The translations under genes were made by a program, and so were the position numbers. This document shows, piece after piece, positions 58,529 to 64,000 of a stretch of 64,000 nucleotides of DNA. Source of the stretch: Amphiplicatus sp046296195. GTDB lineage: Bacteria; Pseudomonadota; Alphaproteobacteria; Caulobacterales; Parvularculaceae. How positions within the stretch are numbered: position 1 is the stretch's first letter; each line of letters opens with the position of its first letter. The notes under the pieces were generated by a model that made no database searches, was not told the DNA's origin, and worked only from the letters and a program-made list of their open reading frames with translations. The DNA is taken from contig JBKBLR010000005.1 of assembly GCA_046296195.1 (NCBI GenBank), positions 66,431 to 130,430 of the forward strand, read 5' to 3'.

Positions 58529-59763
58529 GCGGCTCTGGCTCCGGGGTTCGGGATGTCGCCCGCGGCGATGCGCAGGAGGAGGAGCGCGGAAAGTTTCGCG
58601 CGTTCCTCAAGGCTGTCGAGCTTCACGAATTCATCGGCGCTGTGAATGGCGCCGCCGCGCGCGCCGAGGGTGTCGATGACGGGAACGCCGGCGGCGGCGA
58701 TGTTGTTGCCGTCGCAGACGCCGCCGCTCGCCTTCCACCCGATGTCGAGGCCGAGCTCGAGGCCGCACGCCTTCAGCGCGCGGAAGAAGGCTTCAAGTTG
58801 CGGCGTCATCGGCTTCGGCGGACGCGCAAAGCCGCCGTGAAGATGGGCGTGAAACCCGTCGCGCGCATTGGTCGCGGACAGGCGCGCCTGCGTCTCGGCG
58901 AGGAACCACTCGGCGTCCTCGGCCTTTTCGACGCGCGCGTTGAAGCGCACGACGGCGTTGTCGGGAACGACATTATTGGGGCCGCCGCCGTCGATCTTCG
59001 CGACATTGACGGTAAGCCCCGCGTGCGCGCCATTCATCGCGTCAAGGCTCGCTGCAAAGCGCGCCGCTTCGGCGACGGCGTTGCGCCCCGCCGCCGGGTC
59101 GCGCCCCGCGTGCGCCGCACGGCCCCGGAAGACCGCAGCGAAATTGCCGCTCCCCTTGCGGGCGCCGGCGAGCGTTCCGTCCGCCATCGCGGGTTCATAG
59201 ACCATCGCAAACTGCGCCCGGCGCGCCGCGTCCTGAAGTATTGACGCCGAGCCCGGCGAGCCGATCTCCTCGTCGGCGTTGAGGATGACCTCATAACCGA
59301 TGCGCTCGGCGAACCGCGAATGCTCGACCGCCATCAGCGCGTTCAGCATCACGAGAAGGCCGCCCTTCATGTCGGCGCCGCCGGGCGCGTTCAGCGTGTC
59401 AGCGTCGAGGAGCCTTGCCGACTGAAAGGGATGATCGGGCGCGAACACCGTGTCCATGTGGCCGGCGAGGAGGACGCGCACCGGCGCCTGCGGACGCTTC
59501 ACGACGCGCAGGCAGGCGCCGAGCGTGCGCGTTTTCACCTCGCCTGCCGCCGTCACGATCTCCTGCGGCGCGCAGGCGACCTCCTCGATGTCGGCGCCGA
59601 GTTCGGCGAAGGCGCCCTGGAGCGCGGCGCGCATCGCGGCGAGCCCGTCGAGATTGAAGCTGCCTGTGTTGATCGCGCACCACTCGCCGAGAGCCGCGGC
59701 CATTGCGCCGCGGCGCCCGTCGAGGAACGCCAAATCCTTTGATATATCTGTCTTTCCGCCCAT
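58525..59763 (-). CDS. M20-family metallohydrolase (candidate succinylglutamate desuccinylase substitute)
   Basis: A 412-residue M20 peptidase-fold amidohydrolase with two-zinc ligands: LAGHMDTVF (His/Asp), GGADMKGGLL (Asp), NADEEIGSPGS (the Glu-Glu pair) and HSADEFV (His); the dimerisation domain includes GRAAHAGRDPAAGRNAV. It heads the ast operon, where AstE (an M14-like enzyme) is normally needed to release glutamate from succinylglutamate. No astE or astC is in the window, so this enzyme may do the AstE job (inference). Confidence 0.87.
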   Translation of the reverse strand: MGGKTDISKDLAFLDGRRGAMAAALGEWCAINTGSFNLDGLAAMRAALQGAFAELGADIEEVACAPQEIVTAAGEVKTRTLGACLRVVKRPQAPVRVLLAGHMDTVFAPDHPFQSARLLDADTLNAPGGADMKGGLLVMLNALMAVEHSRFAERIGYEVILNADEEIGSPGSASILQDAARRAQFAMVYEPAMADGTLAGARKGSGNFAAVFRGRAAHAGRDPAAGRNAVAEAARFAASLDAMNGAHAGLTVNVAKIDGGGPNNVVPDNAVVRFNARVEKAEDAEWFLAETQARLSATNARDGFHAHLHGGFARPPKPMTPQLEAFFRALKACGLELGLDIGWKASGGVCDGNNIAAAGVPVIDTLGARGGAIHSADEFVKLDSLEERAKLSALLLLRIAAGDIPNPGARAA

Positions 59764-59828
59764 CGGCGGCTAGACCTAGCCTTGGCCATTCGAACGGGCA
59801 AGCGGGATGCGGCGCGCACGCGCCGGCA

Positions 59829-59858
59829 TTGCCGACCGGAATCGAACCTTCCTATAGT
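59829..59858 (+). promoter_or_regulatory. Probable sigma-70 promoter of the hpnN-like gene
   Basis: TTGCCG (59829-59834) and TATAGT (59853-59858) with an 18-base spacer lie 40 bases before the ATG at 59898, in the divergent region next to the ast operon. Confidence 0.5.
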
Positions 59859-59897
59859 TTTCGCCCTTGTAGCGATGCGGGCGCGCTGTTTCCGATC

Positions 59898-62453
59898 ATG
59901 ATCAATGCGACGACCACCTGGCTCACCAACCTGACCGGGGCCTGCCGGCGCGCCGGCTGGGCGCTCCTCGCAGTCTTCGCGCTCGCAACCGCCCTTGCCG
60001 GCTGGTATGCGGCGACGGCGCTGAAGGTCAACACCGACACGAGCGCGATGATCGATGAGACGCTCGATTTCCAGCTGCGCGCCAAGGCGCTGCGCGAGGC
60101 GTTTCCCGAAATCAAGACCGACGTCGCGGTCGTCATCCGCGCGCCGACGATGGACGAGGCCGACGCCTTCGCATCGGCGCTCGCCGCGCGCGCCGGGGCG
60201 AAGCCTGAAGTCTTTCAGAACGTCTTTTCGCCGGCGGCGGACCCGTTCTTTCGCGCCAACGGTCTTCTCTATCTCGATACGGGCGAGCTCGAAACGCGCC
60301 TCACCCAGATGTCGAAAGCCGCAGGACTCATCGAAACGCTGGTGACGGCGCCGACGATCGGCCAGTTCTTTTCGACGCTCGCGGACAACGACGCGCTCGC
60401 CGAACGCTCGGAGCTCGGGCGTGAAACGCTGGGCTCGATCTACGCCGAGCTCGCCGGGGTCATCGAAGCGGAGTCGCGCGGGGAACCGCGGCCGTTTTCA
60501 TGGTTGGGGGCGATCGCAGGGGGCGGCGGCGCGGCGACGACGCGCACGGTGCAGATCTCGCCGGCGCTCGACTACACGCGGCTCCAGCCCGCCAAGCCCG
60601 CGCTCACGGCGCTTCGCGCCGAGATCGACGCGCTCCGGGCGGATAACCCGCGCGTCGAGGCCTTCGTGACCGGCGATCCCGCCTTGCGCGCCGACGAGCT
60701 GTCGTCGGTGGCGAACGGCATCGAGCTTTCCTTTCTGATCTCCTTTCTCAGCGTCGGCGCGCTGCTGCTCCTCTGCTTCAGGTCGATTCCGCTCGCGCTG
60801 ACGACGCTCGCCGGGCTCATCGTGTCGATCGTGCTGACGAGCGCCTTCGCCGCCGCTTTCATCGGCGAGCTCAATCTCGTCTCTGTCGCTTTCACCGTGC
60901 TGATGGTGGGGCTCGGCATCGACTACGCCGTCCACCTGCTGCTGCACCTTCAAGAACGCCGGGCCGAAGGGCTCGCCGAGCCCGAAGCGCTCGCCGCTGC
61001 GACGCGCGATGTCGGCGGCGGCCTCGTCCTTGCTTGCGTGACGACGGCGCTCGGGTTCCTGGCTTTCGTGCCGACCGACTTCAAGGGCATCGCCCAACTG
61101 GGCCTCATCGCCGGCGCCGGCGTGGTGATCGCGCTGCTCGTCTCGCTGACCTTCCTGCCGGCGGCGATCGGAGTCCTCGGCGTCAAAGGCCGCAGGGCCG
61201 GCAAAGCGCGCCAGGCCGGGCGGGATCCCTTCGCGCAGGCGAAGGCCGGCGTCGCCGCCGCGACAGTCATTCTCGGCGCGCTGGCGGCGTTCCTGCTGCC
61301 GCAGGCGCGCTTCGACGCCGACCCGATGAGCCTGCGCGACCCGAAATCGCCCTCCGTGATCGGATTCAATCTGCTCACGGACGACGCCGAGACGACGCCT
61401 TACCGCGTCACCCGCCTCGTCTCGAGCGAGAAGGAAGCGGCCGCGGCGGCGGAGGCGGCGCGCGCGCTTCCCGAAGTGCGCGGCGTGCGCACGCTCCTCA
61501 ACTTCATCCCCGCCGACCAGGACGAAAAGCTCGACCTCATCAGCTATTCGGCCGGCGCCCTCGCCTTCGCGCTCGACGCGGGGGAAGACCGGAGCCTTGC
61601 GCCCGCCGCCGAGGACGGCGCACGCCGGCTGAAGGCGCGGCTTGAAGCAGCCTATGATCAGGCGAGCCCCGCCGGGCGGCTTGCCGCCGCGCTCGGCGCG
61701 GCGCTTGAAAAGCCGGAACGCTTCGCCGCGATCGAATCGCGCGTTTTCGCCTATTGGCCGGCGCTCATCGCCCGCCTTCGCAACCAGCTCGCCGCCGATC
61801 ATGTCGATATCGACGCGCTGCCGGACAATCTACGCGACCGATATCTATCGCCCGCCGGACAATGGCGCGTCGACATCCTGCCGGCGGCCGACGTCCGCGA
61901 CCCGAAGGCGCTTGCGCGTTTTGTCAACGCCGTCGAGGCGGCTTTCCCGGACATCGCCGGCGGCGCGGTGCAGAGCCTCAAGGCGGGCGAGACGATCGCG
62001 CGCGCCATGATCGAGGCGGGCCTCATCGCATTCGGCGTCATCTTGCTCTTCCTCGCGCTAATCTTGCGCCGCGTCGACGACGTGCTGCTGATGCTGTTCC
62101 CGCTGGCGCTGGCCACGCTGCTGACGATCGCGGCCGGAGTCATCTTCAACATTCCCTTCAACTACGCCAATGTCATCGTGCTGCCGCTTCTGCTCGGCAT
62201 CGGCGTCGACAGCGGCATCCACCTCGTCATGCGCGAGCGCCAGGAGGAGGCCGACGGGGCGGCGACCCGGCGCGCCGTGTTCTTCGCCGCACTGACGACC
62301 ATCGCCTCGTTCGGCAGTCTGATGCTGTCGCGCCATCGCGGGACGGCGAGCATGGGCGAGCTCTTGTCGATCGCGATCGGCTTTACGCTCCTGTGCACGC
62401 TCATCGTCCTGCCGGTCGCCATGCGGCTCGTCAGGCGAAAGACTGGGAGTTGA
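59898..62453 (+). CDS. hpnN: MMPL/RND-family transporter, HpnN-like hopanoid exporter
   Basis: An 851-residue membrane transporter with two repeated halves. Each half has a large periplasmic loop and a cluster of helices (about 270-430 and 690-845), for example SFLISFLSVGALLLLCFRSIPLALTTLAG and VLPLLLGIGVDSGIHLVMRERQEE. The length and single-chain MMPL layout fit HpnN, which moves hopanoids to the outer membrane. An MlaC/HpnM-like gene follows after 100 bases, strengthening this. ATG 59898 is the natural start; upstream codons reach into the divergent promoter. Confidence 0.82.
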   Translation: MINATTTWLTNLTGACRRAGWALLAVFALATALAGWYAATALKVNTDTSAMIDETLDFQLRAKALREAFPEIKTDVAVVIRAPTMDEADAFASALAARAGAKPEVFQNVFSPAADPFFRANGLLYLDTGELETRLTQMSKAAGLIETLVTAPTIGQFFSTLADNDALAERSELGRETLGSIYAELAGVIEAESRGEPRPFSWLGAIAGGGGAATTRTVQISPALDYTRLQPAKPALTALRAEIDALRADNPRVEAFVTGDPALRADELSSVANGIELSFLISFLSVGALLLLCFRSIPLALTTLAGLIVSIVLTSAFAAAFIGELNLVSVAFTVLMVGLGIDYAVHLLLHLQERRAEGLAEPEALAAATRDVGGGLVLACVTTALGFLAFVPTDFKGIAQLGLIAGAGVVIALLVSLTFLPAAIGVLGVKGRRAGKARQAGRDPFAQAKAGVAAATVILGALAAFLLPQARFDADPMSLRDPKSPSVIGFNLLTDDAETTPYRVTRLVSSEKEAAAAAEAARALPEVRGVRTLLNFIPADQDEKLDLISYSAGALAFALDAGEDRSLAPAAEDGARRLKARLEAAYDQASPAGRLAAALGAALEKPERFAAIESRVFAYWPALIARLRNQLAADHVDIDALPDNLRDRYLSPAGQWRVDILPAADVRDPKALARFVNAVEAAFPDIAGGAVQSLKAGETIARAMIEAGLIAFGVILLFLALILRRVDDVLLMLFPLALATLLTIAAGVIFNIPFNYANVIVLPLLLGIGVDSGIHLVMRERQEEADGAATRRAVFFAALTTIASFGSLMLSRHRGTASMGELLSIAIGFTLLCTLIVLPVAMRLVRRKTGS

Positions 62454-62553
62454 CAACCGCCGTCCGGCGGCCTCACGAAGAGTTCACCCAGCGCCGCTTC
62501 AATCTCGCCGCAATCGGCGACTAGATCGCGTCCCGCTTTCGGAGTGACCCGTT

Positions 62554-63174
62554 ATGAAACGCCTCGCCGCCGCCCTCGCCGGGACCGCCCTTCTCGCCGC
62601 CCCCCTGCCCCTCTTCGCGCAAGGCGCGCCCGCCGCCGCGACCGCCGAGAGCGCCGACGTCGAGGCCGCCGTCGCCTTCGCCAAGGGCCTCACCGCGGAC
62701 GCGACCGCGGCGCTCACCTCGCAAAAGCCGAAAGCCGGGCAGCTCGCCGACTTCAAGCTCGTGCTCGCCGAGGGGCTTGCGCTCGACGTCATCGGCAAGT
62801 TCATGATCGGCGAGACGCGCAAGACGATGACGCCGGCGCAGATCGCGCGCTATGACGCCGCCTTTCCGCCTTACCTGACGAAGCTCTACGCCGACCAATT
62901 CGCGGAGATCGTCGGGCGCCCTCTCGAGGTCGTCGACGCCAAGGCGCTGGGTCGCGACGTGATCGTCCGCACACGTTTCAACCGCAAAGAAGGCGCCCCC
63001 ATCAACGTCGACTGGCGGGTGCGTACGCTGAAGGACGGCGACCGCAAGGCTGTCGACATCATAGTCTCCGGCGTTTCAATCATGCTGGTGAAGCGGGAGG
63101 AGTTTTCCGCCTTCATCGCCCGGCAGGGCGTCGATGCGCTGCTCGACCGCATCGAAAAGGAAGGCCGCATCTAG
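62554..63174 (+). CDS. MlaC/Ttg2D-family periplasmic lipid-binding protein (HpnM-like)
   Basis: A 206-residue protein with a signal peptide (residues 1-22, ending PLPLFAQG). The MlaC fold follows: FKLVLAEGLALDVIGKFMIG, MTPAQIARYDAAFPPYLTKLYADQFAEI, and INVDWRVRTLKDGDRKAVDIIVSGVSIMLVKREEFSAFI. MlaC carries phospholipids between membranes; HpnM is the homologue in hopanoid clusters. Placed behind hpnN it probably shuttles hopanoids or other lipids. GGAG lies 9 bases before the ATG. Confidence 0.85.
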   Translation: MKRLAAALAGTALLAAPLPLFAQGAPAAATAESADVEAAVAFAKGLTADATAALTSQKPKAGQLADFKLVLAEGLALDVIGKFMIGETRKTMTPAQIARYDAAFPPYLTKLYADQFAEIVGRPLEVVDAKALGRDVIVRTRFNRKEGAPINVDWRVRTLKDGDRKAVDIIVSGVSIMLVKREEFSAFIARQGVDALLDRIEKEGRI

Positions 63175-63193
63175 AGCGATGGGCGCCACGTCG

Positions 63194-63547
63194 ATGGCGA
63201 AGCACAAGATCTTTTCAGCCAGTTTCGCGAGCGTCTACCCCCATTACGTCGCCAAGGCTGAACGCAAGGGGCGAACCAAGGCCGAGGTCGACGAGATCAT
63301 CGCATGGCTGATGGGCTACGGTCCGGGCGAGCTCGAGAAGGCGCTCGAAAGCAAGATCGATTGCGAGACGTTCATCACCGCGGCGCCGCGCCTCAATCCG
63401 GCGCGCGCGCTGATCAAGGGCGTCGTTTGCGGCGTGCGCGTTGAAGAGATCGACGATCTCCTGATGCGCGAATTGCGCTATCTCGACAAGCTGATCGACG
63501 AACTCGCCAAGGGAAAGCCGATGGCGAAGATCCTGCAAAGCGCCTAG
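63194..63547 (+). CDS. DUF2200 family protein
   Basis: A 117-residue cytosolic protein: KIFSASFASVYPHYVAKAERKGRTKAEVDEIIAWLMGY and VCGVRVEEIDDLLMRELRYLDKLIDELAKG are the DUF2200 pattern. The function is unknown. ATG 63194 matches the family start (MAKHKIF); ATG 63179 is an alternative. It follows the MlaC-like gene by 19 bases and is probably co-transcribed. Confidence 0.83.
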   Translation: MAKHKIFSASFASVYPHYVAKAERKGRTKAEVDEIIAWLMGYGPGELEKALESKIDCETFITAAPRLNPARALIKGVVCGVRVEEIDDLLMRELRYLDKLIDELAKGKPMAKILQSA

Positions 63548-63631
63548 CCTGCATCGCGCAAAAAGCGCGCGCCATTTTGCGCCGGTGCGGCGCGAGGCAG
63601 CGAACGCCGCGAGACTTAAAAACTCGACCCT

Positions 63632-63658
63632 GGCGCCTTGATTCCGGATCAAGGCGCC
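63632..63658. terminator. Strong hairpin in convergent intergenic region
   Basis: A perfect 11-bp stem (GGCGCCTTGAT/ATCAAGGCGCC) with a 5-base loop between the DUF2200 gene and a convergent partial gene. On the minus strand a TTTTT run follows about 10 bases later, so it may serve as a terminator, possibly for both directions. A 14-base direct repeat (CGCCTTTTCCGAAA) occurs at 63670-63683 and 63723-63736. Confidence 0.5.
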
Positions 63659-63791
63659 CCGCTCTCAACCGCCTTTTCCGAAATGCGAGTCGGAGAACCC
63701 GGCCTCAAATCTTCGTTTGACGCGCCTTTTCCGAAAACCGCTTTGCGCTTATCGGAACGCGCGTTCGGCGCAGCGGATGCGGCGATACTTC

Positions 63792-64000
63792 CTACCGCAA
63801 TCGCTCGAACGAAGGCCGCAGCCGGTTGAGGTCCTGCGGCGGCAGGAAGCCGGGCGTTTCCGCTTCGGGCGCCGGCATCGCGAGGCCGGAGGCGGACTGG
63901 CGCGGGCGCGGCGTTCTCTCCGACCGCTCCGGACCAGCGTCAAGAAATCTCGGCTCGGCGCGGCGCCCGCCGTCCGCGCGTAACGGACTGTCGCCCGCCG
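63792..64000 (-). CDS. Partial CDS, C-terminal end of an unrecognised Pro-rich protein
   Basis: An open minus-strand frame enters from the right edge and ends at TAG (63794-63792), giving 68 visible residues. They are Arg/Pro/Ala-rich and end PPQDLNRLRPSFERLR. Third codon positions are strongly GC, as in a real gene; competing frames over the same bases are less convincing. I recognise no domain; the rest lies outside the window. Confidence 0.5.
   Translation of the reverse strand, partial: AGDSPLRADGGRRAEPRFLDAGPERSERTPRPRQSASGLAMPAPEAETPGFLPPQDLNRLRPSFERLR

Noticed and set aside
59739..59752. GATATATC core at the start of the M20 gene as a ninth operator
   Set aside because: Only 10 of 14 positions match, with neither arm intact, and it lies inside coding sequence of a core-type operon.
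1..64000. CRISPR array, rRNA operon, prophage or plasmid origin
   Set aside because: No regularly spaced repeats, rRNA segments, phage structural genes or replication genes were seen on either strand.

Overview
The window is GC-rich, gene-dense DNA from an alphaproteobacterium. Supporting signs are an alphaproteobacterial-type tRNA-Ile(CAU), a short TTG-started NAD kinase, an HpnN-like hopanoid exporter next to an MlaC/HpnM-like protein, an arginine succinyltransferase operon without a recognisable astE, and a diverged EAL protein with a long Ala/Pro-rich tail. I cannot name the genus; a Parvularculales- or Caulobacterales-like organism is a guess.

Layout. (1) 1-6.7 kb is core-like: a partial gene, an orphan Phd/YefM-type antitoxin, glutaryl-CoA dehydrogenase, a degenerate EAL protein, NAD kinase, a class II aldolase-family protein, a SIMPL-domain protein and tRNA-Ile(CAU). 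(2) 6.9-7.9 kb directly after the tRNA holds broken IS3- and IS630-family transposase fragments and a small inverted repeat. (3) 7.9-51.2 kb is a large accessory catabolic region of about 45 genes. (4) 51.3-64 kb returns to core-like genes: class I HMG-CoA reductase, leucine-type amino acid dehydrogenase with a divergent Lrp regulator, the ast operon (M20 hydrolase, astA, astD, astB), hpnN, an MlaC-like protein, a DUF2200 protein and the 3' end of another gene.

The main finding is that the accessory region behaves as one regulon. Eight copies of a palindrome (consensus AATGATATATCATT) lie in eight promoter regions spread over 42 kb, one copy per promoter region, and one sits between a LeuC-like gene and a GntR/UTRA regulator (21335-22156), the likely repressor. 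A second palindrome (TTTGTCCGGACAAA) marks the promoters of an embedded CoA-ester module (22.9-35.3 kb) that carries its own GntR/UTRA regulator (29702-30427).

Taken together the genes suggest breakdown of a nitrogen-containing, probably cyclic-imide-yielding compound. The set includes a TonB receptor and an MFS carrier, several exported proteins (two CpcT/CpeT bilin-lyase-like proteins, VOC proteins, a Tat-exported flavin oxidase, a Tat-exported nitrilase-fold protein and DUF1838), three PuuE/imidase-like deacetylase-fold hydrolases, and amidases of three families. It also has a LeuCD-like hydratase with an isocitrate-lyase-like C-C lyase, which is the pairing used for 2,3-dimethylmaleate, plus CoA transferases, acyl-CoA dehydrogenase, MaoC and CoA-ester lyase. 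One reading that fits all parts is catabolism of linear tetrapyrroles through substituted maleimides. This is inference, not shown by the sequence.
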